Below are positions 15,800-30,500 of a DNA stretch of 64,000 nt, piece after piece (within the stretch, counting starts at the first letter, position 1; each line of letters starts with the position of its first letter). The position numbers and the translations under genes are program-made. The notes under the pieces were generated by a model, which was not told where the DNA came from, made no database searches, and saw only the letters and a program-made list of their open reading frames with translations. The stretch covers positions 54,578 through 118,577 of the forward strand of contig WBMV01007610.1 of assembly GCA_013396655.1 (NCBI GenBank), given 5' to 3'. This DNA is from Campylorhamphus procurvoides. Taxonomy: Eukaryota > Chordata > Aves > Passeriformes > Dendrocolaptidae.

Positions 15800-15960
15800 A
15801 GTTTATTGCCAGAGGATGTTGTAGAAAAAATTACACTGAGTAGTTTATGGATCAGCCATCCCTGAATTTGTTTAATTTTAAAAAGAGGCTGGACAGATTC
15901 AGGCACTATTTAATGGGAAGAAGCATAGCCGATGGCTGTCAATGCTGAGGAACTCCGAAG
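15800..15960 (+). mobile_element. Possible ancient CR1 3' fragment
   Basis: The text around CAGCCATCCCTGAATTTGTTTAA and AAAGAGGCTGGACAGATTC resembles the CR1 3' UTR wording about a short insert of fixed spacing. It lacks a clear CR1 terminus, so the call is weak. Confidence 0.35.
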
Positions 15961-18900
15961 GGAAGGGAACACAGAGAAATCACATGACATTTGCCACCTT
16001 CTTTAGCCAGTTTTGGATATGGATGCTGGAATAAATGTTTTCTTTGTCAGAGAGTTTCATTAAGTAGCCTTGGATTTCACTGGATTCATAGCCTCCATAT
16101 CCCAATTTCTGGCTGTCCATCTTGCTTTGGCAATAACTGTGCCAGAAACTTAATTTATAAATCTGTGGATTAACAGATCTCTGAACTACCCTTCTAACAG
16201 AGCCCTCACTGAGGGACTTTATTCCAAGATTTACTTTGGCTTGCAATAAGTTTGGGCTAGGCCAGCTTTCTCCTATTTGTTCCTAGTCAAAGGTAGTGCT
16301 CCTTCTAAACTATCCATACCTAAGAGTAGGGTTAAATAGCTCTTTTCCAGAAGATATTGCTACCAAGGAGGCAGTTATTTTTCATTATGGAAGCTTTCCT
16401 GCCTGGAATGGGGCATCTTTCCCAGACAGTTTTGGGATGTTTCTCTGCATGCATTACACAGAAGGTTAGTCCACCAGCACAAGAGGGACAACACTCACAA
16501 ATGTGCTGCAAGGCCTTAGCAGCCAATGGGGGAGCTGAGGTGGAGGAAGTGATGATAAAGCCAAGGAATAAACAAAAGCCTCACCTTTTTGCCTTCGCTC
16601 TGAGGCTGGTGCTGCCTGTAGAGGGATATTGGGATCTATAAGTTTTCAGCATCCTCGCCTCTGAAATAAACTTCTGAATCCTTTCCACTGTTTTGCCATT
16701 CTTTGGGGGAATACTTGTGTATATTTTGCTTTACACTACGGAGAATCAAAATTATTTTGTGTTTTAAAATGTTTATGAATTTTGACTGTAATAACAATCT
16801 CATTCTAGTGCAGAATAAAATAAAATACAGCCTTTTTTTTACACTATGAATGCTGTTTCTTGGTAATGTTGCTTTTTCAAGTAAAATGTGTCAGGTACGT
16901 TTAAGATGCATATAAAACGACATCCTTAAATAATTTACCACATCTAACAGAACAGAAGCCCTCATGTAGCACTGAGATCTCCGTAAATTTATACCAGGAG
17001 TTTAATGAAGTTTTTTCAACCTTCTTGCATCAATTGACATTCACTCACTTCACAGTTCTATATTGCATTATTCCAATAGCTTACCATATTTAAATGACCA
17101 AAAGCATTAGTTTAAAAATTTCAGAGATTATTATTGCCTGTTATTTTCAGTAAAGTTTACCAAATAGAAAAGAGTTATAATACAATACTTAGTAGATTTA
17201 CAACCATGCTGTTTTTTAACAGGGACAGGTAACCTGAGAAAGGAATGGAACAGAAGAAACCAGGAAAGAAGAAGAAACTAAAAGGCATTATCTGCTCCGA
17301 CAGAGACAATTGATTACCCTAATAACCTCTCTTCTGACACTGTTCCATATACTATGTTAAATGTCGGTATAAATGAAGGAACTAAGGGTCAGAAGTTGCC
17401 ATTATAGGAAACACCATCAATGGAGCTTGAAGTCTGATGTACCATTTATAATGTGTCTATTTGAGTAGAGCTGAATCTTTCTCTGTTATATACTCCCAAT
17501 GTTGATGAGGTTAGAACGTTATTAGGTTAAGAGGAATTTAAAAAACACTGTACAGTGTTTCAAAGCACAAGAGTCTAGGCAATAAGTATTTAGTTAAATA
17601 TGTATGTATTTAAATGAGAAAATTACTATCAATTCATCACTTTTGGGAGAACTACAGCATTCTCTTTCAAACCCTCATCATAAAATACTGCCTGAAAATC
17701 CTCTTAGATCAATGTGGTGGGAATCTAATTAAATCAAGTTACTGAACTGTATCCATAAACAGTAGTTTTAATTCTGTCAACTTAGTATCACTAATGACAT
17801 CCATAAATTTTGTCACATTTACAAAAAAAGCATGAAAAAGTCAGTTTTGCTACATAATAAATTATGCTCTCCTCTGTGACCTTAATGGGCTCTGTTAGGA
17901 TAACAGCAGCCAGCCAATTTAAAATTTTCAGGCTTCATTTTGTCAGCATCTGTGATCCAAGGGGTCATTCATTAAATTATGACCTTTTTCTTCTGTGTGG
18001 TTTAACAGACAAAGAGGAGGGAAGGGAAAAGGAAAAATATTATAAATACAAGAACATTAAGGAAGGCCCCCAATATTATTTAGTTACCTGCATATACAAC
18101 TCATTAACAGATGAAAATTTGACTCTAACAATGAAGATCCTTGTTGATCAGGTATCACAATCTCACAAAAGGAGTCTCCAAGATATATGCAGTGAAGAGT
18201 ATGAGATGCCTCCCGTATTTCCACCCATACTGTCACCTATTTTCCATGTAACATGGAAAGTATTTTTTCTGAGCATTAGTAAATTGCATGTAAATAATCC
18301 TTAACATTGTATGGTGAAACATATTCAAATAATCTCATCACCATTTGATCACCTAGTTTAGGAACAGCAGTGGACAATTAAATATGTTTTTCTTCTAATT
18401 AAATTACATGGTATTTATTTGGCCCATCATTTAAAATAAAACATCTTAAGATAATTGATAAAAACTCATTTCTGGAAGCGCTCATTTTTCTCCATTGACT
18501 AGAGAGAAATTCTGGTGAGTAGGCTTGATTTATGATATCTAACTTTTAAAACAATAGAGATAATTGGAGTAATTTTAATGCAGAAACTCCCCTTGAGGCG
18601 ACAAAGAAATCCACATGGACTTTCTTCAATAATGATGGCCTTGTCCAAAATCAGCATCCTTCAGTATGACAAAATACAAACAAGAATAAAATAATAACCT
18701 AAAGGCATCATTCCTAAGCCTTCACTAGAGACTTCTGAAATTAAAAAAAAAAACCACCAAAAAATACACACACACAAAAAAAACCTCCAACAATTCAAAA
18801 GATGTTATGAAGGAAGAAAATAGATTAGCTTGCTGGCCGGACTTTAACAAATGAACTAGTCTGTTGCAAGCACTGAAAAAGGAAAGCATTAATGTAATTT

Positions 18901-19439
18901 ATTTAAGAAAGTCTGCAATGAAAAAACAAAACAAAACAAGAAATAAAATGAAGATGTTGCAATCCCTTCTCTAGAATCTCTGCTGAATAGATACACCACC
19001 AAAATGCAGCTAGGACACAAAAAAAAAAAAAAGAAGACTCAAAAAGTGCCAATCATATAACTTTTCTCCACCACAGAGCTGTTCTCAGCTTCCTTGTTTG
19101 CTCTCTGATGTCTCTGTGTGTGTTTATTAATATTGGCTGAAAGTAGCATGATTGTGTGTAAATCCCAAGATTTTCACACTCAAATGGAGCAGGCGTTGCA
19201 AAGCAGTTCATTGTCCAGTAGCACATTTTCTGTGGCTTAGGTACAACCTGGGACACAGATACAATCTAAACACCAAAAACCATTAACTGAGCATAAACGT
19301 GGTTTTTAGCATCCCCCTATGTAAATCTCAATCACATTGGCTGCAGTAGTAAAAATTCCCTTCAGCTTATTAGCTTCCTCCTGAATAAAACAATCCAAAG
19401 AGAAGAAGAAAACTTCAGAAAGAAATCTTACTTGCATGT

Positions 19440-19515
19440 AAATCACAGAATTGGTTGGTATGGAAGGGACTTTTAAAGATCACCTAGTCCAAATGCCCTG
19501 CCATGGCTGGTAATA
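19440..19515 (-). mobile_element. CR1 LINE, short 3' fragment
   Basis: AATCACAGAATTGGTTGGTA, then GGAAGGGACTTTTAAAGATCA, then CCTAGTCCAA is the reverse complement of the CR1 3' end. About 75 bases are recognisable. Confidence 0.8.
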
Positions 19516-19561
19516 CACAAGCCAATGCTTTCTATTTTTTTAAAATAGGCCCTAAATTGAA

Positions 19562-19620
19562 AATACAAAACAACAACAACAACAAAACAAACAAAGAAAA
19601 AAAACAAAAAAACACCCCAA
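19562..19620. repeat. A/C-rich simple repeat
   Basis: ACA triplets followed by an A-rich tract, just beyond a CR1 fragment. Confidence 0.8.
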
Positions 19621-20697
19621 CTATATATATTTCCTCTACATTACTAAGATACTGATTTATTCTGATATCTAACTGGAAGCTTACCATTCTAGAACAAGGA
19701 CCCCCAGCTGCTACGTGCACACTCTATGCAATCTGATGAACATGGATTTTGTTTTCAAATATAAGAATGTGTCACTCTCAGATCTAAAAATTTTATACAC
19801 GATATAGAGCACAAACACAGCTATAAATCAACATATTAAAAGAATGTAAATACAATTTAATTTATTTTTAAGTCTTCTGATTTTCTGAAACAGTTTAAAA
19901 TATATACTAGATTTGGACCCTACAGAGAAGAAGCTGACTGTAATATTCTGGGCTTGTAAGAGCAAAACGGGGATTACGGTCTCTCTTCTCCCAGGCAATA
20001 TGAACCTCATACACTTTCAGGAATTACAACAACAAGGATTCTAAATCCTTTGAAAGTTTGGGTTCTCAGCAGTACCAACCACTGCTTTTTTTTTTCCAAG
20101 TTACCCAGGGAAAGGAGAAAATTACTGACTTTCACGAAGACTATGCATGTTTAAGAACTTTTGCAGTGTGTCTGAGTAATACATTGCAGTCACTTTGCCA
20201 GTGCATGCCAACTGTTTCAAAATACAGCCTCTGTGTGTCCATAATTAATACTTCCCAAACTGATTATGTAATACAAAACTGGCATACAAATATTACATAT
20301 GCATAATAATAATTATTATCAGGCAATCTTCTTATTTGCCAGTTTGTATATCATAGATACTTTTTTTAAAAAATTTTAACCTCACCAATTCACATCCCTT
20401 GATATTTCTGCTGTTACAGCTCATAAACTCTGAGTGTGGCTAATTTTCTTCCTAAGTTAAAGATCATTTTGAATATCAGCTATTCATATGAGTCTATGTT
20501 CACCTTTTGTACTCGGATCAGACTTCCAGAGCAATCTCCAGAATCAGTTTATTCTTAAAAAATACATGGAAGACCAGTCAGGTATATATGAATACAGCAA
20601 TCATTAACCTGTTGTGTTTAAAAGGGTTCTTCATTAGATAACATCAAATATTGTACAACTTTTATCTTCATGTAGACGAAGCTCATGACAAAAGCAG

Positions 20698-21228
20698 TGT
20701 TGCCCGAAACACAGAGACACAAACTAACAGAGTGTCAGTTTATGCGGTGCTTTATTCGGGGCCCGGGAACCTGGGGATCAGCATCCCAAATCAGGATTCC
20801 AACGAGCCATCTTCAGAGACAGCTTATATACTTTTCTTACAAAGGTCTACGTGCATAAAACTACACAATCCTATCTATAAATCAATTACATTGGTTACAT
20901 AGATACAATTGGTAATCATTCTTCAGTACTATAAATCTACCATGGTTGTCTACCACAGAATACTGTTTAACCCACTCTCCCACACCGGACCCCATACAGA
21001 AACCCCTTACATCTGTTGATTCTAATCTTATTTCTACGCAACAGTTTGTTCTTTACTACAAGTTCTATCTACTTCACTAACTCCTTTGATTATTGTTTTT
21101 CTATTCTCAGCACATTCTCAGGAGTTTCAAAACTCCCCCTTCGAATGTTTCAAGTTACCCCACCTTAGGCCTTGTTAACTAACTCAAACCTTAGCATGAC
21201 TACTTCTACACTAGTTATATATGCAACA
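20698..21228 (-). mobile_element. Complete solo LTR, 531 bp, in IMMP2L intron 3
   Basis: The element is bounded by TGTTGC at 20698 and GCAACA ending at 21228, a perfect 6-base inverted repeat with TG...CA ends. It is flanked by GCAG on both sides (20694-20697 and 21229-21232), a 4-base target duplication. On the minus strand a TATATAAG box (20824-20831) lies upstream of an AATAAA signal (20751-20756), which sets the order U3-R-U5. No internal retroviral sequence adjoins it, so it is the product of LTR-LTR recombination. A 4-base duplication is typical of gamma-like (ERV1) elements. The family itself was not identified. Confidence 0.85.
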
Positions 21229-24200
21229 GCAGTATTAATGTTTTTTATTTGTTCACTTTGACAACTGCAAGTATGAGACAAACAGTAAAACAGTAAAATC
21301 TTTACTCAGCATATTGCTATTAACATATCCTAAAGCAGGAGTGTAACTGGTAAATTAGAGATACCAAGATTGATTATTTCTAGCCTGAAGTAATGCTTTG
21401 TGCTAATAAGACCAAATGCTCTGTTCATGTTCTTTGAATACCAGGAATTGACACAGGCTTGATGGCCCTGCTGCTACCACCTAGACAACATACTTGTCTC
21501 TGCGATGTAACACCTCAAGAACTTTAGCAAATAGGATATGCAGCTGCACACAAGAATTGAAACAAGCCACACAGAAGAGCTAAATATAGTTGCCAGCAGA
21601 AATTTCTAGAATAGCCCAGGAGGATTTTTACAGATCAGGACATGAAGAGTCCCTTCAAATTTAAATTTCCCTTGGCGGTTAACTGATGCTGCATTAGCAA
21701 ATCTTGTGAACTGGAAAAACCTGCTGAGCTGCCTTGCATATAGTTCTGCCACTGAAATCCCAAAGACAACTGTTAGAGACTCTGCAAGCTTTAAGTATTT
21801 TCAAATGTGTTGATTCATTCACATATGTACTAGAGAGCTATATTACATTATACCTGTTCACTAACCACAGATAAAAGCTGATTAAAACATACATAATAAC
21901 AAACATGCACAAAGAAACCTATTAAGTGTTTTACAGGAGAAAAGTATAAACTACAATTAGACAGCTGAAAAAACAACAGCAAACTTTAGAAGAGTGGGAG
22001 ACAGCTTCAGAAGTAACACAACACAAAATCAACTATTACATGCTGTAAATACCTACATAAACTCCAATCTGCTTTACGCATTCACAAACTCTTTAGTCTC
22101 TTCAACACCACAAATGACCACAGCATTACAAATGAGAACCAGTGAGAAGAATAAAATTGGAAGGTCAGCTACTCAAAACTCTTTCAAAGGTAACCACTGA
22201 GATAATTCCCTAAAAAGGATAGACAAAAAGAGAAATAAAGAGGAAGAACATGCTCAGCTGTTTCAATTATCAAAACTAAGAAGCATCTAGAAAAAGTTTC
22301 AGATATTAAGATGCACTTCTTTACTGCTATATTTGGGTTCAGACATTCAAGGGTCTTTTATTTTGGTAAATCAGATTTAAATTAATGTTAGTTACCATAT
22401 TTTCACAACATCATAAATTTCTTCCAGTAAAGAATTAACCCAACACTCCACCTTCCCATCACTGTCACTAACATATATCTAGATATCATGAGATAATGTG
22501 AAGGTCACAAGATGCCCATGAAAGATTATTGCTAGTTTCCTGGCATTACAAGGTGTTTTAAGTATGTTACAATAAACATATGTCAACTATACCAACAGCC
22601 TCTTTCAATTATCAAAGGTGTGCATGCTGTTCCTATGAAGCAGTGGTTATATTGACCTGGAACAATCTATATTGTTCACAAGTTTTACAGAGCCATCATA
22701 GCTCACAGTGAGGAAAATGTAGTTAACAACAAAGTCTGTGGAAGCTATTTCTATTTTAATCAGAAATGTGAAACCATCTCATCATAAGCTGTATGGAACA
22801 ATGAATCTAAGTCTTGGATTCTGTCTTATGGATTCAGGTAAGCTATATCAACTAAGGATACAGAACATAATTTGTAATCATGTTTTCCCCTTTAATGTTA
22901 AACAGGTAAGCCTTTGAACTCAAGCAAAGTGCAAACTAAAACAAATTTGCTGTGGAAAAAATACTACTGTCAGTGTCCTCTAGGACTGGGGAACACTCTG
23001 TGCATGATTGTGCATTTAAAAATCTTCCAATGTTATTGCTATACTAAGGTCAAACTCAGCACCAGTTTAAAAATAAACTGTTCTGAGGGCGAAGGGGATC
23101 TTATGCAGACACGAACACCACAGCAGGCCTTCTGGGTGTAGAGGATGCTATTATCCTTTGCTTGCTGACAACATGCTTCCCTTTATATGGCCACACCACA
23201 CTTCTGTCATTACAGTTGCCCTAGTTCTTGAAACATCAAAGTTATTGTTCAGAGGATGCCACTAATTTATCCCTTAAAGCAAACAAATAAAACAACACAT
23301 AACACAAGAGACATGCTCACTAGGTATCTCTTTTTTGCCTTAAGATATACACTACTAACTACTAAAATCCTAAATAGCATTATGCTATGGATAGTGGTTT
23401 TAAGAGAAGAACATTAAAAGTTTTTTACTTCTACCTTTTTCCCTAGTTCAGATTTCTGCTATTATATGAAGTTTTTACATTTCACAAAGATAGTCATAAA
23501 AAAAAGATACCTACAATAGCAGGAAAAATCAGAGCTGAGTGGTTAGAGAGTAACAGACTAGACTATTCTGCTCCATATTGGCAGAAGACACAGGTCAAGT
23601 TCAAATCAATTTAAGTTCTATTTATGATATAAATGAAAAAGATTCTTGTCAATTCTTCCTACAACAAGTCATTAAATTACAGACATGACAAGAAAATTTG
23701 CAGGTAATCCCTTGCTTTGTTTTCAGTTTTCTATCACATTAATTTTTTGCCTTCATTTATCCTTTTATCCATTCTTTTATCCTTTATTCCTGACATATTT
23801 TTCTCCAATTTTCAGTCAAAAAGTTGATGCTGTCTTTTGTGAATGAATATGATCAGACTTAATTGAAAATTTAACAATGGAGCAAACAGTTGCTTGTGTA
23901 CTTTGTCAGGTTCCTCTTCTCACTTGGGAACTACTGTCCACATACATTTCCAAAGCATTTCCCTTTACTATAGTATGTGAAACACAACCCAGTCTTCAGA
24001 TGTCCGCTTTCATAGTGCCTCTCATCCCATTTGTTTCACCAAATGCATCTGCCTGAGCCTACTCACTGTTTCGCCGTTAGAGAACTTGCTATGTATTTAT
24101 AAAACCCAAATGCAACCTTACCACTCTATGTATGTTCAGCCATTAAGATAATGGCTTTCCAATGCATGATAGGGTCTTTTACAAGCAGATATATGACAAT

Positions 24201-24384
24201 TATCACAACCACATCTACACAATAAGAGGTCTTTAGAAACTCCACTTCCATGCTACAAAACAAAAACACCTTAATACATACTGTAAACAGTAACTGGTAA
24301 TTTTGAATTCTAACCTTGAAACTGTATAGTTATCATGTGTCATGTCTTAAAAGTTCCATTGCTGAAATTCCATTTGATGTAGAC

Positions 24385-24500
24385 AAACAGAATAAATCAG
24401 GTTGGAAGGGACTCTGGGAGTCATTTAGTTCATCTGCTGGCCAAAACAGATGCAACTGGAAACATACATCAAGGTGCTTGGGTTTTTGCTAGTTCAGTTT
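24385..24500 (-). mobile_element. CR1 LINE, diverged 3' fragment
   Basis: The order CAGAATAAATCAGGTTGGAAGG, GACTCTGGGAGTCATTTAGTT, CATCTG matches the reverse complement of the CR1 3' end with several differences. The far boundary is uncertain. Confidence 0.65.
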
Positions 24501-25390
24501 TAATTAAGCATGGAGGTTTCATAGTCTCTCTGACTAATGTCTGAGCCATTCTAATTCTGTGCTTTCACCCCTCACCCCATATCTAGTCAGAATGCCCTTT
24601 GGTGCTATTGTGGCCATTGTCTCTTGTTCTTTTGCTGTCGGCCTCTGAGAAGGACTTGACTTCATTTCTCTGTAGCTAATCAACAGACAGTTGACACAAA
24701 CATTATGGTCCCCTTTCAGTTAAACAAATATATATGCATGTATTTAAGGCTAAATGTTAAATTATATTTTCCGGGAACAGCTGATTGCACATAAAAAACT
24801 AATGTTACTTTCATGAATACAGCATAATATAATTTCCCTAGAAAATACAGTGATGATAAGGTTAATTATAATTTTAAACCTGATAATTTGCCATTCCCTT
24901 GCTTTTGCCTTTGCTAACAGGCTGAAAAAAAACCCAGAAAACAAGGCCAAGACTGCTTATTACATGCACAAATATTTATGTCCACAATATATTCAGCACA
25001 GGTCAAGACCCATGGTTTTTATTCCAACTTCACCAATTAGAGAGGAAATAAATATTTTTGATGTGTAAGCAAAATTCACTGTCAGTATATGTGTAGTTCA
25101 TTGAAAGATTCCTAGAAGTAACATTCTGTAGTTAGTATTTATGGTTGCTCATAATACAACTGATTAAACTGGCTTAGGGGAAGTTATTACTGAAAGATAT
25201 GAAGTGAGCTGTGGCAACATTTAATCTATAATCTGTCCAAGAACACAATGTGTAAAATATCCTATAAAATAAAATACATCCTCAGTATTTCCCAGATTGT
25301 ACACAAAATGAAAGCAGGCTAGAATGTATTTAGACATCTTTTTGCATAAACAGAACCAATCAGTTAATAGTTTCTGTACAGGACTTAAAT

Positions 25391-25409
25391 ATGTATATAT
25401 ATATATATC
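25391..25409. repeat. TA microsatellite
   Basis: About nine TA units in intron 3. Confidence 0.9.
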
Positions 25410-27448
25410 AAACTTCATCTACTAAGAAAAATTACTGTATTCTAGGTTTCAACCACTGCTGAATCATATCATAACATCCTACATATATTTCTCTGTTAAA
25501 ACTTTCATATTACTGAAGGTAGCAGAACTTAGCCCAGGAATACGAAAGCCTTGATGCTAAGGAACTGTTTGGAAGATGATGGTTGCATATGGAAAAGAAA
25601 GGATAAGCTGATCTTCAGAGTTATTCAAAAAAAGAGATTTTTTATTACTCCTTAAGTATAGTACCACTTCATAATAGAAGGTGATACAACAGCATCTTTA
25701 GACCCAAAATGTGTACCATTCACGATTCAAGTAAAACAATATGAAAGGTAAACTCTTAATCTAGTGAGAACTTTATCTTAAACTGAATCTAGTATTTCCT
25801 GAACTCAGCACTCAGCATTTCATCAGTTCATGGAACCTAAGTTCAAGTTGATTTGTTATCTTCCTTAGGAATCATAGTTGGTACATTGGCTTCCTCAAGT
25901 CCTTTACCCTCAAGGGAAGGAAATTACTTTCAAGAAACTATCAGTCTATTTTCTTTTTAACAATCCTCTAAATCCCCAAGCTATCTGTTCAGCAGACTGA
26001 GTATACATACAGAAATTATGGTCCATCTATATTTATCATAACAAAAAATACACTTGATCACAAGTGCAAGAATAACCATATGAATACCCTTAATTCTTTT
26101 TAATCCTATAGCATCACATTGGTTTGGTCTGAATTTATATAAGAAAGAGGTGTCTAATCTGAGTACCTTATAGAGAATAAGAACTGGAATTCCACATTAG
26201 TTGCTGAAACAACCATATTTCTTGCCACTTCCAGCAACAAAATTGTGTAACCTATTTCAATGACTTGCAAAACCCTTCCTAGTTCTTAGGTACCTAAAAG
26301 CAATTCTAGTCATAAATAGCCAGTAATTACTTCTCAGCATTTGGAAATGTACTGAGAAAAAATATATCAAATATTTTCCTATCAGAGTTGTTAAAATTTT
26401 TAAGGTTAAAGAAAAAAAAGTTCAGGATAAAGATACTCTTACCTTCCTGTACTACATTGCAGCAGGCATTTCCATAACCAGATTCTGCTAGAGCAAAGCA
26501 TGTTCCTAGCATCTAAATTATAAATATTTCAAAAGGTAAAAGTGACATTTTTCTAAACCAAGGCAGGTTTCAAGCTCCTTTTGTTCAACATGACCTTCAC
26601 AGGGCAGTCAACCATCACACTGTAAGGCAGAGAGTTACAGGATCAGAGACAGCTTTCCAGCCAGCCAAATCATGGCTCCAATCTCTGCAACACTCCAAGC
26701 AGCTGTCCACTGACACCCAAGACTTCCAACATACTGTGACTGCCTATCATCACGAACAGTGGAAAAAACTACGCCATTCCCTTTTCAGTTGAATTTCTAT
26801 TGAACTGGTAAAAGTTATTTCATTTGTTGGAATAGATTTTTTTCCCCTTCTTATGCCTGATCACTAAAAAGTGAAGCAGAACTAATTAAATCAAATTAGT
26901 TAATTTTGTTTAGAGATTGAAAATTACTGTTAACATTCCTCCTACACCAGAACATGGGTTCTCCTTATGTATTAATTAGCTCCTAGCACCTGATCATCTT
27001 ACAATTTAAAGATCACAACGTAACCACTTTTTCTCCCATCTTTCTCACTTTTCAAAGTATCAGACATACAAATATTTGTATGAAACTTGAAATTAACCTG
27101 TTTTTATTATTCATATTCTAGCCTAGCTGAGTTGCATTATACCCATAACTTTCAGTTATTCCAGTGTAAATACAGATGGGCCAAGAAACAACATACTTTA
27201 AAAAAGAAGTACAGATCTGTAGATTATCTTGTATACAACGGCTTTATGCTACTGAACTGGTACTGATGTGGGCGAGATCATAATTTCCTTCCACTTTCAC
27301 TAGGATATGTCTTAGTGTAATTTTATGCTACTTACCTCAGCAGTAAATTCAACCAAACATCATAGACTGTACATCTGATTTTAATTATTTTTGTCAAGCC
27401 CCTCAGTGCTGCATTTTAAATGAAAAACAAAGCCTATATGCAGGGGGG

Positions 27449-27522
27449 AAAAAACAAAACAAAACTCCAATCCAAACAACAACAAAAAACAAAGAGAAAA
27501 ACAAACAAACAAACAAACGAAA
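27449..27522. repeat. A/C-rich simple repeat, AAAC type
   Basis: Imperfect AAAC/AACA tract ending in about five perfect AAAC units. Confidence 0.85.
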
Positions 27523-30500
27523 TAACCCACAGCTACCAGCAAAAGATACAGCAATAATGATTTATAGTTTTTCAAAGTTGTACCATTCAGCCATGGTAAC
27601 CGTAATGCCTCATACAGAAATGGATGGAATTATCTTATGAGCAGCCATTAAGATTAAACTGTTTACTAACTAACAGGAATTTACATTTTAAACAGTCTAA
27701 TGACTACCTTGATGTCAAATTTCTTCATGGGATTCTAACAGGATTTAAAAAAAAATAAATTACTCAGATAATGGTCTGTTATTAAATTTCAACAGTTCCC
27801 TTTAGAGCCAAAATTGATGATCTTATAGCAACATGTATATCCTATCAAGTTCCTGATGTAATTTAAAAATTTTATCTTACATACAGTGCTGTGAGAGGAT
27901 GACAATTTCTTATTATTATTATTTAATTAACAACTGACCACATTCTGGATTACATTAGCTTAATGTATGTAAGGTTTATGTCTGGTTTTGTCCAACAAGC
28001 TTAAATCAATAAATAATGAAGGGGTTTTAGCAAACTTGCAATGTACTATTCTAATGGATACTGTAATAAATATTCAGCAAGCAACAATTTGTTTCTTAAT
28101 TCAAAAGCAAGGTACTTAATTCAGTAGCAAGACTGATAACATCAGCATCAATCAGGATATGAAGTTCCCCCTGGCACTACATACAACATTACAGCCACCT
28201 TCCCAATCAACCAGCACCTCTTGCACAAATGGCCCAGGCCACTGACTTCCACATTATTAACTTTATCAAAATAACACATAGTTATGTTTATTTGTCCAAA
28301 TTGCAATTTGACCACTAAAGAGTATGCAAACCATAACATTCATATATGTTACTTTTTGGTCTCAAGATTTCTAGCCAGACTTTTTCCAGCAGTGATTCTT
28401 GCAATCAAATCTTGTAAACTTCCTCCTCCTATCCACAGACTTTAAATCAAATAACCAAAACTTTAACTGCAACAAGATCTCTCCTCCACAACTGCTCAGC
28501 TTCCACAGTATTACAAAAATTGCCTATTTAAACCCATCCTGAGCATTCATAATAAAACCAAGGATGACAGTACAGTATTTGAAAAGTTTCCTTAGAAAAT
28601 GGATTTCACTTATAAATAGAAGATGCAAGTCTTTCTTTCACTAACACTATTAACACATATATAATACGTATCTACACTAAGAATAGATTGTAACACAGAT
28701 AACAAAACTAGAACTACGATTGACTTTTAGCAGGAAAAGGTGTGAGAAGTTTTTTTCCCAGCTAGGAGAACAGAATAGGAAAAGATTTTCTGAGGTCATT
28801 GAGGCACAGAAACTAAAGTGATTATTTAGCTTCTGTGTCAGCACAACCTCCTTTGCAGTGTCCTACCTGCCAGAAGACAGATGACTTGGTACAGAGACCT
28901 AAGTACAAACAAAAATAGAATAGAAATTGGAAGACTTAAGAAGGTCAGGCAGAGGTATTTGTAAAAGGTTGTCCAGAAAGAAGCTTTCTTAAAAATAATG
29001 CAAGAACCATTAACTGCCCATTCATGTCATATCTATTGGAATATAGTGGAAAGTTTTTTCATAATTACTAATTCAAATTCCAGACAGTTCCTTCAATAAG
29101 TACCTTCTTAGTGATGTTTATTTTACTAGGCTGGTCTCAATAATGAAATTACAATTAGTGATGTTTTAAGAATAGTTTACATTCAGCTCATACCATTTGA
29201 GAAATCTCTTGTTTTCATCAGCTAAACAGGACTACATTCCTTTAAAAATGGGATTATTCAGATTTGTATATATAGGCTGAAACTTGTTGCACCATCACAT
29301 ATCATCATTATTACAATTACTTTTTACAGTTCTCGTTTCTGAAAAGACACCAATGAGGGACACAGCCACAGAAACAACCTCACATGCAGTACTTTGATTC
29401 TTCCTCCAGAATGCTGATCTGAACTGGATTTTTCAAAAATCAAACACACAGAACCTTACACAAAAATGTTTAGCAGTTTACCCAAAGTGAGGGAGTTACT
29501 GAAAGGTGTGAGCATAATCTTACAGTCAGAGAAAGCAGTGACAGAAACTACTTAATATCCCTCATAAGGATAATAAGGATAGGAGATAAGAAGTATGTTT
29601 TTGGGGGTTCTGGATTTTTTTTGAAGTCAAGGAATCTTCTATGTAGAAAGTTGGGTTTGTACTTAAAGCAATTACACTTCTGGGTAAGAATCCACAAGAA
29701 GTTGACAAAATTTATTTCCTTGTTATTATAGCTGACCTTTAAAAATATGTTTTTAAACATATTGCCCATTTTCATTTAGTTCAAACCTTTAAAATCATGT
29801 TATCATTCACAATGTACGGATCAAACAGCACTGGTTCTCATTTTTCCCCCCCCACATTAAATTAGCATAGCTATTTTTATTTTACACGTAAAACACATTC
29901 TACATTAGAAATGGAGGGACACCTGGAACCTACCCAGCAAGTAGGTTCCTGCTCTCAGTCACAACTTCGAGAAGGTGTTCTATTACAGACAAAACTCAAA
30001 CTCTAAATTAACCTCTAATTTCAAACCTTGGAATTTCATCATTCAAAAATCTAACAACCTTATCTATACTGCAGTCATTGTTAACTCCCTTGTTAAAAAC
30101 CTATTAACCAATTAAGGAACAAGACAATTTCCAAACTTTTCTTTGTCTAAAAAAACATGTTAAAGGTCTGAATTAATACTGTTGTGTCTTCAATTTAAAA
30201 GCTTACTTGAATTTTGTCACTTAAAATACCCATTCTACATACACATGTAGAATGTTCTTCTACATGTTGCACCAATTTTTTTATATAAAGAAAGGAATTT
30301 TGGAATAAAAAGAGGACATGATTTTACAGTCAGGAGATGAGGTTTTCTATAAAGACAATCAAAATAAATTCTAGACTTAGAAATCACTTTCAGCAGCATC
30401 TTTTTATAACAATGTCTGCATTTGTTCACAGTAGAAACCAAATTACACACAGGTAAGTTGGCAAAAATGTCCATTTATCCACAATAGAAGAGCATTATCT

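Noticed and set aside
16332..16700. Possible LTR remnant with CCAAT, CTATAAG and AATAAA-like motifs in close order
   Set aside because: No inverted ends, no target duplication and no family wording I could recognise; such motifs occur by chance in AT-rich DNA.
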